Of a stretch of DNA of 34,009 bases, positions 7,371 to 14,239 are shown in pieces. Under the pieces are notes generated by a model that was given only the letters and a program-made list of their open reading frames with translations, ran no database searches and was not told the DNA's origin. This DNA is from an uncultured Clostridia bacterium (GTDB taxonomy: Bacteria; Bacillota; Clostridia; Oscillospirales; Ruminococcaceae), in contig CANPXN010000029.1 in assembly GCA_947586185.1 (NCBI GenBank), forward strand, positions 1-34,009, read 5' to 3'. The translations under genes and the position numbers were made by a program. Within the stretch, counting starts at the first letter, position 1, and each line of letters opens with the position of its first letter.

Positions 7371-7844
7371 TCAGTTCAACAAAACTACACCGATATTAAG
7401 ATATGCAGCAAAGATAAGCCATAAAATATACGGAATGTTGAGATATGCCGCTACAGGACGTATCCGGTAAAACAATATCACCATAGCCGAAACCAGCCCG
7501 ATAAGAACTATTATTATAATTGCAGCAAGCAATGGCATATTTAACCCGAAAAATACTATGCTCCAGGAGAAATTCACCAAAAGCTGCGCTCCATATACTA
7601 TAAGAGCTTTTTTTACCTTTTCATTTTCTGCTCCCGAAGAATATATCAAATATGCTGATATTCCCATAAGAGCGTATAGTATGACCCATACCACCGGAAA
7701 TACCCATCCCGGAGGTGAAAATGGCGGCTGTTCAAGCTCCTTATAAAACGAAAAAGAGCCTCCGGACAGGATAGCTGAAAGCGCTCCTGTAAGCTCGGCT
7801 ATGACGACAAAAATAAAAAGATCAGTAAGTTTAAACCTGTTCAT
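7371..7844 (-). CDS. tspO: TspO/MBR family membrane protein
   Basis: 157 residues from the ATG at 7844, chosen because GGGGA sits about 8 bp upstream. The longer frame from 7862 would place that ribosome site inside the gene. The protein has five hydrophobic helices and the family signature LEQPPFSPPGWVFPVVWVIL near residues 35-55, including the conserved Pro and Trp residues. TspO proteins bind porphyrins and other small hydrophobic ligands in the membrane, and their bacterial role is stress- and tetrapyrrole-linked but not settled. The MATE promoter begins directly after its stop, so tspO and MATE are probably separate transcription units. Confidence 0.92.
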   Translation of the reverse strand: MNRFKLTDLFIFVVIAELTGALSAILSGGSFSFYKELEQPPFSPPGWVFPVVWVILYALMGISAYLIYSSGAENEKVKKALIVYGAQLLVNFSWSIVFFGLNMPLLAAIIIIVLIGLVSAMVILFYRIRPVAAYLNIPYILWLIFAAYLNIGVVLLN

Positions 7845-7910
7845 AAGCAATCCCCGTTTCATAAATAATACTATACATTATGCTGGAAACTCAAACAGTA
7901 TACCAAGCTA

Positions 7911-8140
7911 TAAGGCAACACCGCACAAAGACCGCCTGACGGCTTTGCACACATCTTGCTGGCATATTTTTCGTCATACGACCGTAGGAAGCACCCTTGC
8001 GGTGTCGCACAAAAATCTCTTGACATACGCCCGAAGGAAGTGCCCTTGGGGTGCGCCAGTATGCCTGCGAGTTTTTTATGCAATCTGACAAAAAATCTGA
8101 CTGCGCAATCTGCACACAATCTTTGTGCGGTGTTGCCTTA
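7911..8140. mobile_element. MITE-like element with 21-bp terminal inverted repeats
   Basis: The 21 bases at 7911-7931 are the exact reverse complement of 8120-8140. The termini read TAAGGCAACACCGCAC and GTGCGGTGTTGCCTTA. If TA is the duplicated target, the element proper is 7913-8138 (226 bp), as expected for a mariner/IS630-type non-autonomous element. The interior is GC-richer than its flanks and holds two imperfect copies of a unit of about 50 bp, beginning at about 7975 (CATACGACCGTAGGAAGC) and 8024 (CATACGCCCGAAGGAAGT). Short open frames cross it on both strands but look incidental. No transposase is present. Confidence 0.75.
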
Positions 8141-8141
8141 A

Positions 8142-8170
8142 TTGCAATTTTTCTCGAAATATGCTATTAT
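8142..8170 (+). promoter_or_regulatory. Candidate promoter for the azlCD-cobDQ operon
   Basis: TTGCAA (8142-8147), 17-bp spacer, TATTAT (8165-8170), starting 2 bp beyond the right terminus of the MITE-like element. The predicted start near 8177 leaves a leader of about 18 nt before azlC. Confidence 0.55.
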
Positions 8171-8194
8171 TATGTATATATTATGAAAGGAACA

Positions 8195-8902
8195 ATGCCA
8201 TTGAAATCTCAATTTTTAAAGGGAATGTCCCACGGGATTCCCATTGCCTTAGGTTACCTCTCCGTTTCATTCGGATTCGGAATACTTGCTGTAAAGTCCG
8301 GTCTTTCAATAATGGCAGCTGTAATAATCTCCGCCGCAAATCTTACCTCGGCAGGACAGGCGGCAGGGGTTACTATCATCGCTGCCGGAGGAGCTTATAT
8401 AGAAATGGCTCTTACTCAGCTTACAATTAATTTAAGATATGCCCTTATGGCTCTTTCACTTTCCCAGAAGCTGGATAAGTCATTTACTCCCGGAAAACGC
8501 CTTATAGCCTCCTACGGGATCACGGACGAGATATTTGCTGTTGCATATTCCCAGCCGGGAAAGCTGTCCCCAACATACATGTACGGAATGATACTTATAT
8601 CCTTTCTCGGCTGGACTATTGGAACATTCCTTGGAGCAGCCGCCGGACAGCTGCTACCGAAAGCTCTTACCGATGCAATGGGTATCCTCCTTTATGGAAT
8701 GTTTATAGCAATAATAATTCCGCCGTCAAGAAAAAGCAAAAACGTCCTTACAGTAGTCGTCATTGCAGCAGTGATAAGCATTCTTTTCAAGTATCTGCTG
8801 CCTTCTGTTTCGTCAGGCTTTGCAGTAATAATCAGCGCCGCAGCTGCCTCGTTGATTGGTGCAGCGTTATTCCCTGTAGATGATGAGGAGGAAAAAGCAT
8901 GA
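8195..8902 (+). CDS. azlC: AzlC family branched-chain amino acid exporter, large subunit
   Basis: 236 residues from ATG 8195, preceded by AAAGGAA. The open frame extends upstream to 8051, but that part runs through the inverted repeat of the MITE-like element and upstream of the promoter, so it is not coding. The sequence shows the AzlC pattern: GIPIALGYLSVSFGFGILAV at the start, SAGQAAG and a mid-protein ALSLSQKL region, with about seven hydrophobic helices. AzlC with the small partner AzlD forms a membrane exporter for branched-chain and related amino acids (for example BrnFE, YgaZH). azlD overlaps by 4 bp. Two cobalamin genes follow in the same direction, which is an unusual neighbourhood. 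Confidence 0.9.
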   Translation: MPLKSQFLKGMSHGIPIALGYLSVSFGFGILAVKSGLSIMAAVIISAANLTSAGQAAGVTIIAAGGAYIEMALTQLTINLRYALMALSLSQKLDKSFTPGKRLIASYGITDEIFAVAYSQPGKLSPTYMYGMILISFLGWTIGTFLGAAAGQLLPKALTDAMGILLYGMFIAIIIPPSRKSKNVLTVVVIAAVISILFKYLLPSVSSGFAVIISAAAASLIGAALFPVDDEEEKA

Positions 8903-9198
8903 GCCTTGTAATTTATATAATTATAATGGCAGGAGTTACCTACCTTATAAGAATGATTCCCTTTACACTATTCCGCCGTGAGATCAAATCCCGATTTTTC
9001 AAAAGCTTCCTTTGCTATATTCCCTATGCAGTACTCAGTGCAATGACAATTCCTGCAATTTTTTACTGCACCGGAAACTTCTATACTGCCGCTGCCGGAA
9101 CTGCCGCTGCCGTAGTGCTTGCATACTTTGGCTTCCCACTTATTGTTGTAGCCCTTGCTGCATCGGGAACAGCGCTGCTCACCGGTCTTATATTCTGA
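8899..9198 (+). CDS. azlD: AzlD family branched-chain amino acid exporter, small subunit
   Basis: 99 residues in about three to four hydrophobic helices. It has the AzlD-type opening IIMAGVTYLIRMIPFTLFRREIKSRFFKSFLCYIPYAVLSAMTIPAI. The start overlaps the azlC stop (ATGA), with GAGGAGG just upstream, so translation is coupled. It is required with AzlC for export in characterised systems. cobD begins 11 bp after the stop. Confidence 0.9.
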   Translation: MSLVIYIIIMAGVTYLIRMIPFTLFRREIKSRFFKSFLCYIPYAVLSAMTIPAIFYCTGNFYTAAAGTAAAVVLAYFGFPLIVVALAASGTALLTGLIF

Positions 9199-9208
9199 GG
9201 TGAATACT

Positions 9209-10237
9209 GTGAAAAAATATGAACATGGCGGAAGATCAGATGTGAAATACGACTTTTCCGCAAATATAAACCCCTTAGGCATACCGCCGAATATTAAACA
9301 GGCGATCATCAACAGCATTGACAGTGCTCAGAAATACCCCGATCCGGAATGCCGGGAGCTTACAGAAAAAATTGCACTGAAAGAGCATACAAAGGCAGAA
9401 AACATTGTATGCGGAAACGGAGCGGCAGATCTGATATACAGGATAGTGTCCGTTATTAAGCCACATAACGCAGTTATATGCTCCCCTACCTTCAGCGAAT
9501 ATGAAAAGGCTCTTTTTGAAAACAAATGCTGTATCAGAAAATTTCCTCTTTGTCCGGAAAAGGACTTTCTCTGTGATGATGCTATTACTGAGGCTCTCAC
9601 AAGTGATACCGATATGCTTATTATGTGTAACCCCAATAACCCAACAGGCAAGGTTATACCAACAGACCTCCTTGAAAAAATATGCAGCATATGTGAAAAA
9701 AATAACATTTTCTTTCTCTGCGACGAATGCTTTATGGACTTTGTAAAAGACTCTGATCAATTAACTGCCGGACGATTTATAAATAACAGGGTCATTATAC
9801 TAAAGGCGTTTACAAAAATATATGCCATGCCGGGAATACGCCTTGGCTACGCCGTGTTCGGCAGCTCCTCCTTAGGGGAAGATGTTCGCCGCAGGGGGCA
9901 GTTCTGGGCGGTCTCCTCGATTGCACAGGCTGCCGGAATCGTCGCATTACAGGAAAAGGACTTCGTAAATAAAACAATAGAACTTATCGGAAATGAACGA
10001 AGATTTTTGACCGAGAGCCTAAGTAAACTCGGTTTCAGAGTATTTGGCTCTGACGCAAATTTTATACTTTTTTACTGTGAATTTGCCCTTGATAAAATTC
10101 TTACCAAAAAAAGTATTGCCATAAGAAATTGTGAAAATTTTGACGGTCTTGGAAAAGGATATTTCAGGATCGCAGTCCGTAGCCATGAGGAAAATCTTAT
10201 GTTTACAAAGGCTTTGAAGGAGTGTATTAATGGCTAA
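9209..10237 (+). CDS. cobD: Threonine-phosphate decarboxylase-type PLP enzyme
   Basis: 342 residues from a GTG at 9209 (V-KKYEHGGRSDVKYDFSANINPLG), chosen because GAGGTG sits 7 bp upstream. The longer frame from 9155 would overlap azlD. It is a fold-type I PLP enzyme of the histidinol-phosphate aminotransferase group: NPNNPTG at 141-147, Asp172 (LCDECF) for the pyridine nitrogen, Lys203 (FTKIYAMPGIRLGY) for the Schiff base and a C-terminal Arg (FRIAVR). The N-terminal HGG...DFSANINPLG is typical of CobD, which decarboxylates L-threonine-O-3-phosphate to aminopropanol phosphate for the nucleotide loop of cobalamin. The 8-bp overlap with cobQ supports CobD over HisC. Confidence 0.88.
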   Translation: MKKYEHGGRSDVKYDFSANINPLGIPPNIKQAIINSIDSAQKYPDPECRELTEKIALKEHTKAENIVCGNGAADLIYRIVSVIKPHNAVICSPTFSEYEKALFENKCCIRKFPLCPEKDFLCDDAITEALTSDTDMLIMCNPNNPTGKVIPTDLLEKICSICEKNNIFFLCDECFMDFVKDSDQLTAGRFINNRVIILKAFTKIYAMPGIRLGYAVFGSSSLGEDVRRRGQFWAVSSIAQAAGIVALQEKDFVNKTIELIGNERRFLTESLSKLGFRVFGSDANFILFYCEFALDKILTKKSIAIRNCENFDGLGKGYFRIAVRSHEENLMFTKALKECING

Positions 10238-11714
10238 AGCAATAATGATTCAAGGAACGATGTCAAACTCAGGAAAAAGCTTTCTTGCCGCAGCGCTGTG
10301 CAGGATATTCAAGCAGGACGGCTATAGCTGCGCACCGTTCAAGTCCCAGAACATGGCGCTTAATTCATACATCACTAAAGACGGCCTTGAAATGGGAAGA
10401 GCACAGGTAATGCAGGCAGAGGCTGCTGGAACAGAACCTCTTGCGATCATGAATCCAATACTCCTGAAACCAACAACTGATACAGGCTCTCAGGTTATTG
10501 TAAACGGAAAAGCGATTTGCAATATGGATGCAAAAAAGTATTTTCAATACAAAAAAGAGCTAATACCGGAAATTGAAAGGGCATATAAAGCCCTATCAAA
10601 CAGCTTTGACATAATAGTTATCGAGGGTGCAGGAAGTCCGGTGGAATTAAACCTCAAAAAAGACGATATTGTGAATATGGGAATGGCGAGGCTTGCCCAC
10701 TCCCCTGTCCTTCTTGCCGGTGATATTGACCGAGGTGGAATTTTCGCTCAGCTCCTTGGAACACTTATGCTTCTCGACCCTGACGAGCAGAGCATGGTCA
10801 AAGGTCTTGTTGTAAATAAGTTCCGTGGGGATAAGTCTATTTTTCAAAGCGGAACTGACATTCTGAGAGAAAAAAGCGGAAAGCCAGTCGCCGGAGTTAT
10901 CCCGTATATCGACTGTGATATTGAAGATGAAGACAGTCTTTCTCAAAAGCTTGAACAGAAAACTGTCGGAGTGATTGACATTGCCGTTATAAGACTTCCC
11001 CGTATCTCCAACTTTACAGATATGGATGTTTTTTCTCAATACAGCGGTGTTTCTGTAAGATATGTTACAAGAGCCGGTCAGCTTAATAATCCGGATATGA
11101 TAATTATTCCGGGAACAAAAAGCACCATACATGACATGAAGTGGCTTAGAGAAAGTGGGATTGAGTCAGAAATAAAAAAGTGTGCCGCAAAAAATATCCC
11201 AGTATGGGGAATATGCGGTGGATACCAGATACTGGGTGAAAAAATATCCGACCCGGAATGTATGGAGGGCGGTGGTTCAATCCCCGGAATAGGACTGCTT
11301 AAAACCGAAACCGTATTCAGAAAAAGTAAAATATGCAGCCGTGTAGTCGGCAGATTCAACAGTATATCCGGTATTTTTTCCTCCCTCAGCAGCCGTAAAT
11401 TTGAGGGATATGAGATACATGCCGGTGAAACCAAATTTTCAGGAAAAAGCCTGACAACCCTTGAAAACGGCTCTCCGGATGGAGTATTCAACGGTAATGT
11501 TTACGGATGCTATGTCCATGGCATTTTTGACAATACGGAAATTTCCGAAGAAATTGTTAAATCCTTATATCAAAGCAAAGGCATAAGCTACAGTGGAAGC
11601 AATTCTATCAGCAGAATGCAATACAAGGAAAAGCAATATGATATTATTGCTGATGTCGTAAGAAAAAACATGGACATGGAACTAATCTACCGTATTATTA
11701 ATGAAGGAATATGA
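10230..11714 (+). CDS. cobQ: Cobyric acid synthase (adenosylcobyrinic acid a,c-diamide amidating)
   Basis: 494 residues, close to the family norm. The N-terminal ATP-binding amidoligase domain shows IQGTMSNSGKSFLAAALCRI (about 7-26) and FKSQNMALNSY. The C-terminal class I glutamine amidotransferase domain has the nucleophile Cys329 (WGICGGYQILG) and His430 (CYVHGIFDN). CobQ amidates four side chains of the corrin ring using glutamine and ATP, giving cobyric acid, the substrate that CobB/CbiB then joins to the CobD product. AAGGAG lies 7 bp before the ATG. No other corrin genes are in the window, so the rest of the pathway must lie elsewhere or the cell amidates salvaged precursors. Confidence 0.95.
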   Translation: MAKAIMIQGTMSNSGKSFLAAALCRIFKQDGYSCAPFKSQNMALNSYITKDGLEMGRAQVMQAEAAGTEPLAIMNPILLKPTTDTGSQVIVNGKAICNMDAKKYFQYKKELIPEIERAYKALSNSFDIIVIEGAGSPVELNLKKDDIVNMGMARLAHSPVLLAGDIDRGGIFAQLLGTLMLLDPDEQSMVKGLVVNKFRGDKSIFQSGTDILREKSGKPVAGVIPYIDCDIEDEDSLSQKLEQKTVGVIDIAVIRLPRISNFTDMDVFSQYSGVSVRYVTRAGQLNNPDMIIIPGTKSTIHDMKWLRESGIESEIKKCAAKNIPVWGICGGYQILGEKISDPECMEGGGSIPGIGLLKTETVFRKSKICSRVVGRFNSISGIFSSLSSRKFEGYEIHAGETKFSGKSLTTLENGSPDGVFNGNVYGCYVHGIFDNTEISEEIVKSLYQSKGISYSGSNSISRMQYKEKQYDIIADVVRKNMDMELIYRIINEGI

Positions 11715-11749
11715 AAAAACCTCTGCATCATAACAATGCAGAGGTTTTT
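11714..11749. terminator. Bidirectional terminator between cobQ and the GH9 gene
   Basis: AAAAACCTCTGCAT and ATGCAGAGGTTTTT form a perfect stem of about 14 bp with loop CATAACA. A-run and T-run flanks let it stop transcription from both the cobQ operon and the convergent GH9 gene, whose stop codon is 4 bp away. Confidence 0.88.
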
Positions 11750-11752
11750 GAT

Positions 11753-14032
11753 TTATTCATTCAGCACAGATTCATTCAAGTGACCTGAAACAACTTTCAA
11801 TAGAAGTACTGTATCAGACGATCCCAATACGCCGTCATGAGTAACATCGGCATTTTTCATTGCAGTTGCTGAAAGAGCATAAGAGTTAACATCTGAAAAA
11901 TATTTGCAAAGACTTACAAGGTCCTGAATACTAACTGATCCGTCAAGGTTAACATCCCCGTTTTTAAGTTTGGTATAGTCAATTTCTCCTTCTGTACTCA
12001 CTGAGGTGCTCTGTGAAGTAGACTTACTTACAGAAGTCGAAGTATTTTTTGGCGATGTTGTCGTGCTTGTAGAGCTTTCACTTCCCGGCAACGAATAACT
12101 GCATGTAATTGAGTCAAGGGTCACAGTCTGCTGATTGCCCCACCAATAGCCGAACTGTAGAGTGCCGTCCCTGTCAATATATCCTTTATATGTATCACTT
12201 ATTTCAAATACAATTGAGCCTGACGAGCCGTTAATAGTAGCACTGGAGTTGTTCTGGAGCTGATTGCTTCCATGTGGATTATTATTTACAAGTGACGCAT
12301 ATGCTCCATAGCTGACTGAGCCAATGCTTCCGCCCGATGAGCTGAGATTAAATGTAAAGCTATTAACAATGGCATTTTCAGGTATAAGCTTGTTTAAAGC
12401 TATCTCATACATATTCGAACCGTTCAGATTAAGCTGAGTATTTACATCAACAACGGTTTCTTTAACTACAGTTCCACCCTGCGAAGATGTGGATGTTGAT
12501 ACAGTTGTACTTGTATTCTTAGTTGTAGCTGTAGTCGTTGATGTAGTTGTCTTTTCAGTTGTTTCAGATGTAGGATCTGTATTTGAATTGCCCTTCATGT
12601 CAATGCCCTCTATTGAGGAATCAACAGAACCGGTTTTATACTTGGAATACAGACCGGCAGCTGCGCCTACCAGCGCTGCATTATAGTCAAGAGCTACCTC
12701 GTTTGCTGTATAATCCTGAATTGAATCATTGTATGCAAAGCTCTGGCTTGTAGGACCGCCTACGAGAGCGCCAATCAAAGTATGTCCCTTGCTGCTGTAT
12801 CCGACATTCTTACCCATTTCATCAAAGCTTGAATAGCCGGAAGCTGCTCTGTGATGAGCGTACTTTGCAGAATTGCTGCTAAATCCCGTAACAAAACATG
12901 TGTTGATAGGATTGTTACCAAGGAGCATTCCCATCTGACCCTTTGCCCAGTTGTAGTAATTCGCTCCGGAAGCAGGATATTTTGAAGCAACAAGCGCACA
13001 AAGCTGCTGTGCTGCATTATATCTTGCACTACCCCACTGATTTTCAAAATAGTAGGAGCTTGAGGTTGCACCATGTCCGTCAAGATATGTCTTTACCTTT
13101 GCCCAGTCACTTGCAGAACCAGTAATTTCAGCCTGAAGTATACCTGCTCCCATGCTTACATTATTCCAGCTCATTGTAGAGTAAATACCCCATTGACAAC
13201 CCGACTGTCCTGACATACCCTTGCCGCTTGAATTCATAAATGTATTAAGGAAATTCTTATAAGTACTGTCTTTTGTTGCAAGATAAAGCCAGCCTGCTGC
13301 CCAAGCCTGATCGTCATAGTAGTCATATGTGGAATAAAATCCTGATGTACCTTCATTGCAAACCTTATTATTCTTTACTGAAAAATTATAGAGAGCCTTT
13401 GCATATTTAAGGTCTTCAGTATTACCAAAATTAATATAGTTAACAGCCAGCGCTGCGGCATATTCAGCTGCAATATCGCTTGCTCCGTCGGTAGTCGTAT
13501 AGATCTGACGGCTGCTTTGACCCTGATTTTCAGGCGCACACCATTCAGCATGGTCCTGATCACCGTTGCCCACCTGATAAACAAACTTTGTTACAGTATC
13601 ACCGCTGAGAGTAGTACAGTCCTTGAAATACTTTGCAAAATAATCAGTTATTGTTTTGAGATGAGCCTTCTGTCCAAGACTGTCATAGCTGTCCTTAAAC
13701 TCATAATAACCCCAGCCAAGTGTTGACGCTGTGTAACCGGCCGGCAAACCGAACTTCACATGATCTCCTGCATCATGGAAACCTCCCGGAACAGAATCAC
13801 CCTCATGGCAGTCGTCACGCCATTCTACAGCAGAATTTTCTCCGACCTTGTCGCCACACATATTTGCATCATAGAAATACATTGAATATTGCAGTAATTT
13901 TGCATAGTTGTCATAATCTGCCGCTTTAGTTTTCATCTGTGGCATAACAAATGGTGTCACTAAAGCTGCCGCAGTAACCGCTGCGCCAACAGCTGCGGCT
14001 TTAATGCGCTTGATCAATTTTGATTTTGACAT
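11753..14032 (-). CDS. Secreted GH9 endoglucanase with accessory beta-sandwich module and dockerin
   Basis: 759 residues. A signal peptide (basic start, hydrophobic core at 11-31) is likely cut near TKA-ADY (about 37). The GH9 catalytic domain covers about 38-468: GGFHDAGDHVKFG with the DAGD aspartates at 87-90, YAHHRAASG at 391-399, and NDSIQDYTANEVALDYNAA with the proposed acid Glu445. A Thr/Ser linker (about 485-518) leads to a beta-sandwich module (about 525-647, ending TLQFGYWWGNQQTVTLDSITCSYS) resembling modules in the neighbouring dockerin protein. After a second Ser/Thr linker, a type I dockerin (about 690-755) has calcium loops DVNLDGSVSIQD and DVTHDGVLGSSD. It should hydrolyse beta-1,4-glucan while docked on a scaffoldin. 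GGAGG precedes the ATG. Confidence 0.95.
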   Translation of the reverse strand: MSKSKLIKRIKAAAVGAAVTAAALVTPFVMPQMKTKAADYDNYAKLLQYSMYFYDANMCGDKVGENSAVEWRDDCHEGDSVPGGFHDAGDHVKFGLPAGYTASTLGWGYYEFKDSYDSLGQKAHLKTITDYFAKYFKDCTTLSGDTVTKFVYQVGNGDQDHAEWCAPENQGQSSRQIYTTTDGASDIAAEYAAALAVNYINFGNTEDLKYAKALYNFSVKNNKVCNEGTSGFYSTYDYYDDQAWAAGWLYLATKDSTYKNFLNTFMNSSGKGMSGQSGCQWGIYSTMSWNNVSMGAGILQAEITGSASDWAKVKTYLDGHGATSSSYYFENQWGSARYNAAQQLCALVASKYPASGANYYNWAKGQMGMLLGNNPINTCFVTGFSSNSAKYAHHRAASGYSSFDEMGKNVGYSSKGHTLIGALVGGPTSQSFAYNDSIQDYTANEVALDYNAALVGAAAGLYSKYKTGSVDSSIEGIDMKGNSNTDPTSETTEKTTTSTTTATTKNTSTTVSTSTSSQGGTVVKETVVDVNTQLNLNGSNMYEIALNKLIPENAIVNSFTFNLSSSGGSIGSVSYGAYASLVNNNPHGSNQLQNNSSATINGSSGSIVFEISDTYKGYIDRDGTLQFGYWWGNQQTVTLDSITCSYSLPGSESSTSTTTSPKNTSTSVSKSTSQSTSVSTEGEIDYTKLKNGDVNLDGSVSIQDLVSLCKYFSDVNSYALSATAMKNADVTHDGVLGSSDTVLLLKVVSGHLNESVLNE

Positions 14033-14194
14033 TAAAAAATACCTCCATTAAAAATTTATTTTACTATAGGTTAATTATACCTTAATCGTTTAAGCAATAT
14101 ATGTACAATTTATTACTGTTTTATTAATTTTTTGTTAATTTTAGTCGCATTTAACAATTTATTTCAATATTATTATATAACATTTTTTAAAACA
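14033..14194 (-). promoter_or_regulatory. Upstream region of the GH9 gene
   Basis: Very AT-rich. On the minus strand TATAAT (complement of 14074-14079) precedes the GH9 start by about 40 bp. No good -35 is found at 16-18 bp, which suggests an activated promoter. Nothing else is recognised. Confidence 0.35.
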
Positions 14195-14222
14195 AAGAAT
14201 CCGGTCATAAGACCGGATTCTT
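14195..14222 (-). terminator. Terminator of the dockerin-protein gene
   Basis: AAGAATCCGGTC (14195-14206) is perfectly complementary to GACCGGATTCTT (14211-14222), loop ATAA. On the minus strand it is followed by TTGTTTTAAAAAATG. It lies 18 bp after the stop of the dockerin protein, separating it from the GH9 gene downstream. Confidence 0.8.
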
Positions 14223-14239
14223 AAGTTTAAGTTTACTTA

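Noticed and set aside
7801-8141. Several open frames of 60-95 codons on both strands across the inverted-repeat element
   Set aside because: They follow the element's repeated GC-rich interior, overlap each other in several frames and lack ribosome sites. They are best explained as incidental frames in a MITE-like repeat.
8051-8194. 48-codon N-terminal extension of azlC
   Set aside because: It runs through the terminal repeat and over the promoter. A ribosome site and a family-typical N-terminus are at 8195.
9275-9760. 161-codon minus-strand frame opposite cobD
   Set aside because: Shadow of a clearly conserved PLP enzyme on the plus strand.
12489-12686. Val-rich open frame opposite the GH9 linker
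   Set aside because: It is the antisense of the Thr/Ser linker codons, a common compositional artefact.
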